Assembly: GCA_013178095.1 (NCBI GenBank)
Contig: JABLXK010000019.1
Location: 1 to 64,000, forward strand
DNA: 64,000 nt
Reading direction: 5' to 3'
DNA from: Anaerolineae bacterium
GTDB taxonomy: Bacteria; Chloroflexota; Anaerolineae; Anaerolineales; Anaerolineaceae
Shown here: one piece after another, positions 15,530 through 22,851 of the stretch
How the letters are laid out: every line of letters starts with the position of its first letter
Position numbering within the stretch: the stretch's first letter is position 1
Translations under genes and position numbers: made by a program
The notes under the pieces: generated by a model
Database searches by the model: none
What the model saw: only the letters and a program-made list of their open reading frames with translations
Told to the model about the DNA's origin: nothing

Positions 15530-16731
15530 GCGCGCCCCGCTTTCTGCGCCCAATCCAGGATGGCGCGAAAGCCCGCGGCGATGTCCGCGTCCGAGGCGGC
15601 GATGGTCATGCGCACGAAGCCTTCACCCTGGCGGCCGAAAGCTGTGCCAGGCACCAGGCCGACGCCGGCCTCGTCCAGAATACGCTCGCAGATCTCCGTT
15701 GAAGACAGTCCTAACGCGCGCAGGTCGAGGAAGAAATAGAACGCGCCCTGCGGCGGGGTCAACTTCAATGGGGTAACCGGATATTGGTTATAGATATCCA
15801 ACACCAGTTGGCGGCGGCGGGCGTATGCCGCGTGCATCCCCGCTGCGGCAATTTGCATGGCGGGGTCGCTCAAAGCGAAGGCCGCAGCCTGCTGCACGAA
15901 GGGCGCCACGCAGGTGATGGAATTCTGGCTGGCGCGCAGGGCGTTATCGACCAGCGCCTGGGGCGCGGCCAGATAACCCACGCGCCAACCGGTCATGGCG
16001 TAAGTCTTGGAGAGGCTGTTCAACAGCACCACGCGCTCGCGGAATTCGGGGAAAGCAGCCACGGAAAGCGGTTTTTGCTCGAAATACAGATTCTGGTAGA
16101 CCTCGTCGCTGACCACCCACAGGTCGTGCGATTGCGCAAAAGCCAGCAAATCGCGCAGATAGGCGCGCGCGGGGATGGCGCCGGTGGGGTTGGCGGGATA
16201 GTTGATCACAATGGCGCAGGTTTGCGGGGTGAGGGCATTCTCCCAGGCGGTCAGCCTGGGCAGGAAACCGTCTTCCGGCAGCGCCGGAACGAGACGCACC
16301 GTCCCGCGCAGCTGGCGCACCAGATTGGCGTGCGTGCCCCAGCTCGGGTCGGGGATAAGCACCTCATCGCCGGGATTGAGAATGGATTGCATGGCCAGGT
16401 AATAGGCATGGATGCCGCCGTGCGAAACCAGGATTTCATGCTGCGGATCGTAAGGCGGTTTTTGACCATTGGAACCGTCGACAAGCTGAGCCAATTGCGC
16501 CGCAATGGCCGCGCGCAATTCGGGCAAGCCGCGGCTGGGCACGTAATGGGTCCACCCGGCTTGCAGCGCCCGAACGCCCGCCGCGATAATCTCCGGCGGC
16601 GTGGTGAAATCCGGGTCGCCCGCGTTCAGGGCAATAATCGGCCGCCCGGCGGCTTTCAACGCCAGGATGCGGTCGGTCGCCGCCACAGTGGGCGATTGCA
16701 CAATCTGCTCGAATTGACGGTTCAGTCTCAT
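15526..16731 (-). CDS. PLP-dependent aminotransferase, class I (aspartate / aromatic type)
   Basis: A fold-type I aminotransferase of 401 residues. Visible motifs are LNAGDPDFTTPPEI, YVPSRGLPELRAAIA, NYPANPTGAIP (PLP-ring Asp/Asn region), VVSDEVYQNLYF, and LNSLSKTYAMTGWRVGYL with the Schiff-base Lys. The C-terminal GFVRMTIA carries the substrate-carboxylate Arg. Its place directly upstream of pheA and the aro genes suggests it performs the last transamination to Phe and Tyr, but aspartate activity is equally compatible. The ATG at 16731 is used because the earlier open frame has only a TTG and no ribosome binding site. Confidence 0.88.
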   Translation of the reverse strand: MRLNRQFEQIVQSPTVAATDRILALKAAGRPIIALNAGDPDFTTPPEIIAAGVRALQAGWTHYVPSRGLPELRAAIAAQLAQLVDGSNGQKPPYDPQHEILVSHGGIHAYYLAMQSILNPGDEVLIPDPSWGTHANLVRQLRGTVRLVPALPEDGFLPRLTAWENALTPQTCAIVINYPANPTGAIPARAYLRDLLAFAQSHDLWVVSDEVYQNLYFEQKPLSVAAFPEFRERVVLLNSLSKTYAMTGWRVGYLAAPQALVDNALRASQNSITCVAPFVQQAAAFALSDPAMQIAAAGMHAAYARRRQLVLDIYNQYPVTPLKLTPPQGAFYFFLDLRALGLSSTEICERILDEAGVGLVPGTAFGRQGEGFVRMTIAASDADIAAGFRAILDWAQKAGRA

Positions 16732-16840
16732 TTGGAGATGAAAGATACCACAAAAATCCAAAACTACTAACCCAACCGCGCGCTTTCTACTATAATCTCT
16801 TTGGCAGCATTATCACAATTCCCAGGCAGCGAGGTGAAGT

Positions 16841-17566
16841 ATGGAAGATAAAGTAATCGTCGGTTTGGTGATCGCCCAACCCGTCAAGGATAGCGGCCAA
16901 CCGCTTTCAGAGGTCGAAAAATATACGCAGGATCCCAAGCCGGAAGTGATCCTCTTCCCGGAGGATCACATTTACACCGAGAAATTGCCCGACCTGCAGG
17001 CCATCGCGCGTGAGCGCGGTAAGTGGATCATCAGCGGCATGCAGGACCGCGAAGACTGCAATCCGAAATTCAAGAAAGCGGCGGTGGTGAACCCGCAGGG
17101 CGAGCTGGTTGGATTGCACGTCAAGACTTCCCTGACCTACAACGAACTCTCCAAAGGCTTCACCAACGGCGACCGCCTGGATGTTTTCCAGACTGATTTC
17201 GGCGCCATCGGCGTTTCCATCTGTTACGAAATGCATTTTCCCGAGGTGGCGCGCAGCTACGCGCTGCAGAGCGCCAGGCTGATTTTCAACCCGGTCGGCA
17301 CCGGCATGTGGCACGAAACCCAGTACGCCACCTGGACGTCCATCGGGCGGGTGCGCGCGGCGGAAAACGGCATCTTCTGCGTAGGCTGCAGCCACGCGAA
17401 CGACGCGGTACCCATGGCCTACGCTTACGCGCCGGACGGCACCTGCCTGCTGCAGGCGCGCGACGCCGCGCGCATGGCTGTGGTGAGTTTAGACCTGACG
17501 CAGTGCTTCGGTATGTTCCTGGAACACCGCCAGCCGAAACTGTACGGCAGGCTGATCGAATCATGA
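16841..17566 (+). CDS. Carbon-nitrogen hydrolase (nitrilase superfamily)
   Basis: Hydrolyses a non-peptide C-N bond (amide or nitrile) in the cytoplasm. The catalytic triad is visible: Glu41 in ILFPED, Lys95 in LHVKTSLTYNE, and Cys128 in VSICYEMHFPEVAR. The length of 241 residues is short but complete, ending in the expected beta strand. The region after the Cys (IFNPVGTGMWHETQYATWTSIGRVRAAEN) matches the family. The substrate is not readable. The gene is divergent from the aminotransferase and preceded by GAGGTGAAGT; it is followed by a membrane protein gene after 94 bases. Confidence 0.88.
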   Translation: MEDKVIVGLVIAQPVKDSGQPLSEVEKYTQDPKPEVILFPEDHIYTEKLPDLQAIARERGKWIISGMQDREDCNPKFKKAAVVNPQGELVGLHVKTSLTYNELSKGFTNGDRLDVFQTDFGAIGVSICYEMHFPEVARSYALQSARLIFNPVGTGMWHETQYATWTSIGRVRAAENGIFCVGCSHANDAVPMAYAYAPDGTCLLQARDAARMAVVSLDLTQCFGMFLEHRQPKLYGRLIES

Positions 17567-17660
17567 ACGCGGATTTAGGTTCTGCGAGTCGATCTCAAGA
17601 TCGTGCTATGATTGAATCAGCGTGAGTTTGCGAATCCAGTCCGATTAACCAGGTTAACCC

Positions 17661-19262
17661 ATGTCAAAATTCAACCCCAGGCAAAAACGCGTCTTCCTGA
17701 TTCTGATCGCGATGTCGATCGCGGATTTTATTTTGATGATCAAACCCAATGCAGCCGCCTCGCTGAACCTGGCCATGGTGCGCATGTTCGAGCCGGACGA
17801 AGCCGCGCAGCTCACCCCGCTCCTGAACATGCTGGCGCCGGCGGATGGTCTTGTTCAATCGCTCAAGAATTTCTTGTTATACCAGTATTACTTCTACGGA
17901 TTTCCTTTCTTCGGCTATTCCGCTTTAACCATCCTGCCCCTCAAGTTTGCGGACGCGCTGGGCAGCATCCCGCAGGTTATGCTGATCCTGCGCCAGGCGG
18001 TCAGCGTGCTGCCCATGCTGATTGCGCTGCTGATGCTGGTGTATTTGCAGGATGGCTTCCGCACCTACCGTTCGGTGGTGCTGTACGCCTTGCTGCTGAG
18101 CGTGCCGGCTGTGCTGGCTAACCACTTCTGGTGGCACGTGGACAGCCTGGTGTTCCTGATGATCGTGCTGGTGATGGTTTTCCTGGTGAAGGACGACCTG
18201 CGCTTCGGAAAACACTTTCTGATCGCGGCCGCCCTGACCGGCTGCGCCACGGCCACCAAACTGATGGGTGTGTATTTCTTCCTGACCATCGCCAGTTTGC
18301 TGGTTCTCGGTTTCGTCCAAAAGAAAGTACCCTTCAAGAAATTGCTCACCTCCGCCCTGCTCTTTCTGGGAATCATGGGGCTGGCGTACCTGGTCTCCAA
18401 TCCTTTCCTGGCATCTTATTGGGCCAGGGAGGAATACAAGCTGATCTTCAGCAAGCAGATGAGCATGCTCTCGGAAGGCTACGGCGTGGTTTACGAAAAA
18501 GGCCTGGCGCAAGCCTGGCCGACCATGCGGCAATATTACGGCGAGTGGTTCTTTTTGCTGGCCGCGCTGGCCGCCGCGGTGTGGGGCATCTTCAAGAGTC
18601 CCAAAAAATTGCTGCACGTCATCATCCTGACCTGGCTGCTCCCGTTAAGCATCTCTGTAATATGGTTCACGCACTTCAAATACCAATACTGGCTGCCGGC
18701 TGCCCTGCCCTTGTTCTCCTGCCTGTGCGCCTGGCTGCCGGAGAAATTGGAGCTGCGGGAAATTACAAAGCATCCCACCAGGGCTATCCTGCCGCTGCTG
18801 GCTATCGGTTTGCTCGCGGTTCAATTCAGTCTTTTCCTGCAATCCGATCTAACTGCCTATACGCAACGCGTTCGCCGGGCGGAGAATAACGCGGAAATCG
18901 CTTTCTACGATAACGCCCGCAAGGCGCTGGCCGGTTTACCGGAAGCCCCCATGAAAGTTTATTTCGATTACCGCCTGTACGCCCCCGACACGCCGGGTTG
19001 GACGCTGGAGACATCTTACGATCTGCTTTCGTACAACTACGTGCAGGAACGGGACTATGACGTACTGCTATTGCAGCAGCAGCGCATTGCCGATTACCTC
19101 GACCCATCCGCAGCGGGCATCGATACGCAGCAGTTCGCCAACAGCCAGGCTTTTTACGCGGACGCGCAGCGCGGCGAATTGCAGGGTTTCCGGCTGCTCT
19201 ACCGCGACCAAACCGGGCTGGTGTTCGTACGGGATACCATTCCGGTAAGCCCTAACCCATAA
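17661..19262 (+). CDS. Polytopic membrane protein, GT-C glycosyltransferase-like
   Basis: About ten hydrophobic helices occupy residues 10-390, followed by a soluble C-terminal domain of about 140 residues. The first large outer loop contains FEPDEAAQL, an acidic Asp-Glu motif in the position where GT-C enzymes (GT39/GT83-like, which use polyprenyl-phosphate sugars) place their catalytic acid. ATATKLMGVYFFL resembles the helix that follows the second loop in that group. It may transfer a sugar to a lipid, protein or polymer on the outer face of the membrane. The donor and acceptor are unknown, and assignment to a numbered family needs a profile search. Confidence 0.65.
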   Translation: MSKFNPRQKRVFLILIAMSIADFILMIKPNAAASLNLAMVRMFEPDEAAQLTPLLNMLAPADGLVQSLKNFLLYQYYFYGFPFFGYSALTILPLKFADALGSIPQVMLILRQAVSVLPMLIALLMLVYLQDGFRTYRSVVLYALLLSVPAVLANHFWWHVDSLVFLMIVLVMVFLVKDDLRFGKHFLIAAALTGCATATKLMGVYFFLTIASLLVLGFVQKKVPFKKLLTSALLFLGIMGLAYLVSNPFLASYWAREEYKLIFSKQMSMLSEGYGVVYEKGLAQAWPTMRQYYGEWFFLLAALAAAVWGIFKSPKKLLHVIILTWLLPLSISVIWFTHFKYQYWLPAALPLFSCLCAWLPEKLELREITKHPTRAILPLLAIGLLAVQFSLFLQSDLTAYTQRVRRAENNAEIAFYDNARKALAGLPEAPMKVYFDYRLYAPDTPGWTLETSYDLLSYNYVQERDYDVLLLQQQRIADYLDPSAAGIDTQQFANSQAFYADAQRGELQGFRLLYRDQTGLVFVRDTIPVSPNP

Positions 19263-19291
19263 CTGATTTGGAGACAGCCCATTCCAATAAT

Positions 19292-19319
19292 CCGCATGCA
19301 GTTCCATGCGGATTTTTTT
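19292..19319 (+). terminator. Terminator after the membrane protein gene
   Basis: CCGCATG and CATGCGG form a 7-bp stem with a 6-nt loop, followed by ATTTTTTT. Confidence 0.85.
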
Positions 19320-19343
19320 ATATATATTATTTACATTTTTACC

Positions 19344-19380
19344 TTGACACATGATTCAATGGTGCTATACTGGGGTATAG
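19344..19380 (+). promoter_or_regulatory. Promoter with overlapping CsoR/CstR-type operator
   Basis: TTGACA (19344-19349), a 16-base spacer and TATACT (19366-19371) form a strong promoter. A perfect inverted repeat CTATAC-TGGG-GTATAG (19365-19380) covers the -10 box. AT-flanked palindromes with a G-run or C-run centre are the usual sites of CsoR-family repressors, and a member of that family is encoded two genes downstream. Confidence 0.75.
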
Positions 19381-19431
19381 TATTATGTTTAGAGAATACA
19401 GAGAACGCTTTTATAGAGCAGAGAAAAAGAA

Positions 19432-19635
19432 ATGCCTTTATACGAATACCAATGCAAGAACTGCAATGAATCTTTCGAGAAAATCGTGCGATTTTCCGAA
19501 GCCGAGCAGCTTCCGCCCTGCCCCAACTGCGGCAGTACGGATACTCGGAAGAAGATTTCGGCGGCCGCTGCGCTGGGCGGTTCCTCTTCCGGTTCAACCG
19601 GCGGGGGCTGCGGTTCCGGCGGAGGATTCACTTGA
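19432..19635 (+). CDS. FmdB-family zinc ribbon protein
   Basis: A 67-residue protein starting MPLYEYQCKNC, the signature of the FmdB/putative regulatory zinc-ribbon family. Two CxxC pairs (CKNC at about 8-11 and CPNC at about 30-33) would bind one zinc. The tail is Gly/Ser-rich (GGSSSGSTGGG). The family's role is unsettled; members have been suggested to act as regulatory proteins. It is the first gene after the CsoR-type operator and lies 42 bases before the regulator gene, so it is likely part of the same redox-linked operon. Confidence 0.85.
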   Translation: MPLYEYQCKNCNESFEKIVRFSEAEQLPPCPNCGSTDTRKKISAAAALGGSSSGSTGGGCGSGGGFT

Positions 19636-19677
19636 GCCGGATAAGACAGCATCGGCCGTGCGCTGATGGAGGAAATG

Positions 19678-19980
19678 ATGAAAATTGAAAACACAGAAAA
19701 CAAGCAAAAATTAATCCAGCGCCTGCGCCGCATCGAAGGACAGGTACGAGGCGTGCAGGCCATGCTGGAAGAGGAACGCGATTGCCGCGAGATCATGCAG
19801 CAGCTCAGTGCCATTCATTCGGCGGTGCAATCCACCAGCCGGGCATTTTTCCATGACTATGCAGCGGTTTGCCTTTCCGAGATGGATGAAGACATCCTCG
19901 CCGGCAAAAGCGGATCGATCCAGGTCCGGCGCGAGCAAATTCTGCAGGATATGATCAGCTTGATGGATAAAACACCATAG
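19678..19980 (+). CDS. CsoR/CstR-family transcriptional regulator
   Basis: An all-helical DNA-binding protein of 100 residues. RLRRIEGQVRGVQAML is the family's first-helix signature. Cys36 and Cys65 occupy the two conserved thiol positions, but the His that completes the copper site of CsoR (His61 in the Mycobacterium protein) is Tyr61 here. Two Cys without that His is the pattern of CstR-type persulfide or sulfane-sulfur sensors, so a redox or sulfur signal is more likely than copper. The ATG at 19678 is chosen over 19666 and 19675 because GGAGG lies at suitable spacing. It probably represses its own operon via the palindrome at 19365-19380. Confidence 0.85.
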   Translation: MKIENTENKQKLIQRLRRIEGQVRGVQAMLEEERDCREIMQQLSAIHSAVQSTSRAFFHDYAAVCLSEMDEDILAGKSGSIQVRREQILQDMISLMDKTP

Positions 19981-19991
19981 AGAAGGACAAA

Positions 19992-20960
19992 ATGTTCACT
20001 ACCAATAGCCAGGAAAATAATCACTACGATGTGATCATCATCGGCGGCGGCCCGGCCGGCGCCACCGCAGCCATCTATGCCTCGCGCGCCGACCTCAAGA
20101 CGCTGGTGATCGACAAAGGCCTGACGGCCGGCGCGCTGGGCGCCACCAGCCGTATCGCCAATTATCCCGGCGTAAGCGGCGACGTCAGCGGCGCCGACCT
20201 GCTGGAGCGCATGCGCGCGCAAGCCCGCTCCTTCGGAACTGTGTTCGCCACCGATAAGGTCATCGGCGTGGACCTGGCCGCCGAGGACAAGCTGGTGTTC
20301 GGCAACAACGGCAGTTACTCCGGCCGCGCCGTGATCATCGCTACCGGTTCGATGGGGCGCGGCACACCCCTCAAGGGCGAAATGGAATTGCTCGGCAAGG
20401 GCGTTTCCTACTGCGCCACCTGCGACGCGGCGTTTTTCCGGGAACAGGACGTGGCCGTGGCCGGCAGCAGCGATGAAGCCATCGAGGAAGCGCTGTTCCT
20501 GACCCGCTTCGCCAGTCATGTGCACTTCTTCTGCCCGTCGGAAGCGTTGAAAGCACCCGCCGCTTTGGCGGAAGAGCTGGAGAACAATCCGAAAGTAACC
20601 CTGTACATGAACACCAGCCTGCGCGAGATTATCGGGCGCGATGCGGTGGAAGCCGTACGCATCGAAACCAGGGGGGATGGCGAAAAGACCATAGCGGTTA
20701 AAGGCGCCTTTGTCTACCTGCAGGGCGGGCACCCGATCACGGATTTTCTGCAGGGACAACTGGAGGTCAACGCGGGCGGCTGCCTGGCGGTCGACCACGA
20801 GTTCCAAACCACCATCCCCAACGTGTACGCGGTGGGCGACGTGCTGTGCAAGCACATCAAACAGGTGGTGGTTGCCGCCGGTGAAGGCGCGGCCGCGGGA
20901 ATGGCCGCCGAGAAAGCCCTGCGCGGACGCCGTCAGGCGATTGTCGATTGGGCGAAATAA
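19992..20960 (+). CDS. Thioredoxin reductase-like flavoprotein with altered pyridine-nucleotide site
   Basis: Residues 13-35 hold the FAD motif VIIIGGGPAGATAAIYASRA. The redox centre is Cys141-Ala-Thr-Cys144 in SYCATCDAAFF, the classic thioredoxin reductase disulfide, and the second FAD block is YAVGDV. The usual NADPH motif GGGDSA is instead GSSDEA (158-163), and the arginines of HRRxxxR that bind the 2-phosphate are absent (FFCPSEALKA). Such changes are seen in reductases that do not use NADPH. It begins 11 bases after the regulator and is followed by thioredoxin, which is its likely partner. The electron donor is uncertain. Confidence 0.85.
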   Translation: MFTTNSQENNHYDVIIIGGGPAGATAAIYASRADLKTLVIDKGLTAGALGATSRIANYPGVSGDVSGADLLERMRAQARSFGTVFATDKVIGVDLAAEDKLVFGNNGSYSGRAVIIATGSMGRGTPLKGEMELLGKGVSYCATCDAAFFREQDVAVAGSSDEAIEEALFLTRFASHVHFFCPSEALKAPAALAEELENNPKVTLYMNTSLREIIGRDAVEAVRIETRGDGEKTIAVKGAFVYLQGGHPITDFLQGQLEVNAGGCLAVDHEFQTTIPNVYAVGDVLCKHIKQVVVAAGEGAAAGMAAEKALRGRRQAIVDWAK

Positions 20961-21001
20961 AAATCAAACTGGAATTATCAAAAAAAGAAATGGAGATCAA
21001 A

Positions 21002-21352
21002 ATGAACGAACCTGTACATGTAAGCGATGCTGAATTCGAGAAGGTAGTATTGAAAGCCGATAAACCCGTGATCGTGGACTTTTGGGCGCCCTGGTGCGGC
21101 CCTTGCCGCATGGTCGCTCCCATCCTGGACAAGCTCGCCAAGGAAATGGGCGACAAGGTACTGATCGCCAAGGTCAACACGGATGAAAATGCCGATTGGG
21201 CCACTCGTTACGGGGTGCGCGGTATCCCCACCATGCTGTTTATCAACAACGGTGAAGTGGTGCATACGCAAGTGGGCGCCCTGCCAGAAGCGCTGCTGCG
21301 CGACGTGCTGGATCAGTTTTTAGCCGCAGTTGCCTCGCCGGCTGCCGAATAA
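21002..21352 (+). CDS. trxA: Thioredoxin
   Basis: A 116-residue thioredoxin with the active site WCGPC at residues 31-35 inside VDFWAPWCGPCRM. It also has the buried Asp of IVDF and the cis-Pro loop GIPTML. It reduces protein disulfides and is expected to be recharged by the upstream reductase-like protein. The ATG at 21002 is used because GGAG lies nine bases before it; 18 extra upstream codons have no support. It ends the four-gene operon, followed by a strong terminator. Confidence 0.95.
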   Translation: MNEPVHVSDAEFEKVVLKADKPVIVDFWAPWCGPCRMVAPILDKLAKEMGDKVLIAKVNTDENADWATRYGVRGIPTMLFINNGEVVHTQVGALPEALLRDVLDQFLAAVASPAAE

Positions 21353-21362
21353 ATTCACACAA

Positions 21363-21398
21363 AGAGAGAGGTTGGACATCCAACCTCTCTCTTTTTTT
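21363..21398 (+). terminator. Terminator of the thioredoxin operon
   Basis: AGAGAGAGGTTGG and CCAACCTCTCTCT form a perfect 13-bp stem with a 4-nt loop and a run of seven T. Confidence 0.92.
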
Positions 21399-21431
21399 CG
21401 TAATATTAAAATTAGGCTGTATTTCGTTCCC

Positions 21432-21547
21432 CTCAATCCAACCTACCTTGCGTAAATTTACTTGAAATGGAATTCTACAGGTTAGATCGAGTGGGACGAA
21501 TCCCTAATTCTAGTGTCGGGTTGGACAAGCACCAACCCGACCTACTT
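21432..21547. repeat. Direct repeat with internal 10-bp hairpin, copy 1
   Basis: A unit running from CTCAATCCAACC to CGACCTACTT. Near its end GTCGGGTTGG and CCAACCCGAC (21515-21541) form a perfect 10-bp stem around a 7-nt loop. A related copy lies at 21789-21894. No open frame with coding character exists here. The 506 bases between the thioredoxin terminator and the next gene are filled by these repeats and smaller palindromes. Confidence 0.7.
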
Positions 21548-21759
21548 GAGTTTTTGTAGGTTGGTTGGTGGTGTTCTCGTAGATCTTCGTATAAAATGCG
21601 GAGATCACCCAACTTTTTTACAGAATATTTTTCTTTATCGCCAATGTAGTCGAGATCGCCACGCCCACCTGCGGTGGGCTCGCGAAGACAAACATAGAGC
21701 GTTGGGTTTCACATTGCTCTGCATCATGCGGTCGAAAGCCGCTGTTACAGAGTATCTCC

Positions 21760-21781
21760 GTCCACTGCTTTTGCAGTGGAC
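21760..21781. repeat. Palindrome inside the repeat-rich spacer
   Basis: GTCCACTGC and GCAGTGGAC form a perfect 9-bp stem around TTTT. A second palindrome, CCCACC-TGC-GGTGGG, lies at 21664-21678. Confidence 0.6.
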
Positions 21782-21788
21782 TACGACG

Positions 21789-21894
21789 CTCAACCCAATC
21801 TACTTTAGTTGAAGTGGCATTCGGCAGGTTAGATTGATTGGAACGAGTTCCTAATATAAGTGTCGGGTTGGACAAACACCAACCCGACCTATTT
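21789..21894. repeat. Direct repeat with internal 10-bp hairpin, copy 2
   Basis: Parallels 21432-21547 along its whole length except for a short deletion near the start. The hairpin GTCGGGTTGG / CCAACCCGAC at 21862-21888 is fully conserved, with one base change in the loop. Confidence 0.7.
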
Positions 21895-21905
21895 AATTTG
21901 TTATG

Positions 21906-22850
21906 CTAATCTTTGATCAACTCGTACATAAATTTCTTGAATGCCGGGCCATCCACGCCGGTCACGATGGTTGAATTGGGCTGGTAAGGTTCGGTCTCAA
22001 AGAAATATTTGCGTTTGCGGAAAACGGTCGTACCGCGCGTATAGGTCCCGCCGCGCTCCACACTGGTCTGCGCGGTGAAGCTTGTCTTAATCAGTTCGGG
22101 GCGTGAGAAAACCGCATAGGCTACCGGGTCGGGCAATTCCAGTTCGCGATACCCCCTTACTTTCTGTGCCAGGTCGTAGGTGGTGTGGTTGCAATCCATG
22201 CAGAAAGCAGCCGTCTCACCCGCCGCACGGAAAGAGGTGATCTCATCATCGGTCAAAGGAGCCTGGTTGGTCTGGCAGGCTTCCAGGGTGACTAAGGTAA
22301 TCGGAACGCCGAAATTAAACACCAAAAAAGCGGAATCCGGGTCAGCCATGATGTTGAACTCGGCGCAGGGGGTGTGCGGGTTGCTGTAAAAATTGGCGCC
22401 GCCCATGATGGTGATGCGCGGTACTTTTTTCATCACCTCAGGTGCCTGCAGCATGGCCACGGCGATGTTGGTGAGCGGTCCAATGGTGACCAGCTCGATG
22501 TCCCCGCCGCCTGCGCCGATGATGCGGATAAGCGCGTCTACGGCATGCTCTGATTCGGGCTGCTGGACAGGCGCGCGGAAACCGACATCGCCCATGCCGT
22601 CCTTGCCATGCACCTGGGTGGCATCTTCCAATTCGCACAGCAGCGGCTTGGCAATGCCTTTATAGACAGGAGGTTTATACGTACCGGCATAATCGATGGT
22701 TTGCAACGCATTATAAGTAGCCTGCTGCATGGGCACGTTGCCGGAAACGGTGGTGATTGCCAGGACTTTCACGGAAGGATCGCGCAGTGCCATCACCAGG
22801 GCGACAGCGTCATCGGAACCGGTATCAGTATCGATAATGATTTTTCTCAT
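21906..22850 (-). CDS. Nucleoside hydrolase (IUNH family)
   Basis: Hydrolyses the N-glycosidic bond of nucleosides to base and ribose. The N-terminal DTDTGSDDAVAL is the calcium-binding Asp cluster that defines the family. HGKDGMGDVGF corresponds to the conserved loop after the first domain, and TIGPLTNIAVAM and ITIMGGANF are further family blocks. EFNIMADPDSA holds another Asp of the active site. It is 314 residues, the usual size. It follows a paralogue by one base and is probably co-transcribed. Base preference is not readable. Confidence 0.9.
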   Translation of the reverse strand: MRKIIIDTDTGSDDAVALVMALRDPSVKVLAITTVSGNVPMQQATYNALQTIDYAGTYKPPVYKGIAKPLLCELEDATQVHGKDGMGDVGFRAPVQQPESEHAVDALIRIIGAGGGDIELVTIGPLTNIAVAMLQAPEVMKKVPRITIMGGANFYSNPHTPCAEFNIMADPDSAFLVFNFGVPITLVTLEACQTNQAPLTDDEITSFRAAGETAAFCMDCNHTTYDLAQKVRGYRELELPDPVAYAVFSRPELIKTSFTAQTSVERGGTYTRGTTVFRKRKYFFETEPYQPNSTIVTGVDGPAFKKFMYELIKD

Positions 22851-22851
22851 G

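Noticed and set aside
21513-21875. Small open frames in the 21.4-21.9 kb spacer
   Set aside because: They run through the inverted repeats, lack ribosome binding sites and have no protein-like pattern.
21399-21905. A CRISPR array in the repeat-rich spacer
   Set aside because: There are only two long diverged repeats with unequal inner palindromes, no short regular repeats, and no cas genes.
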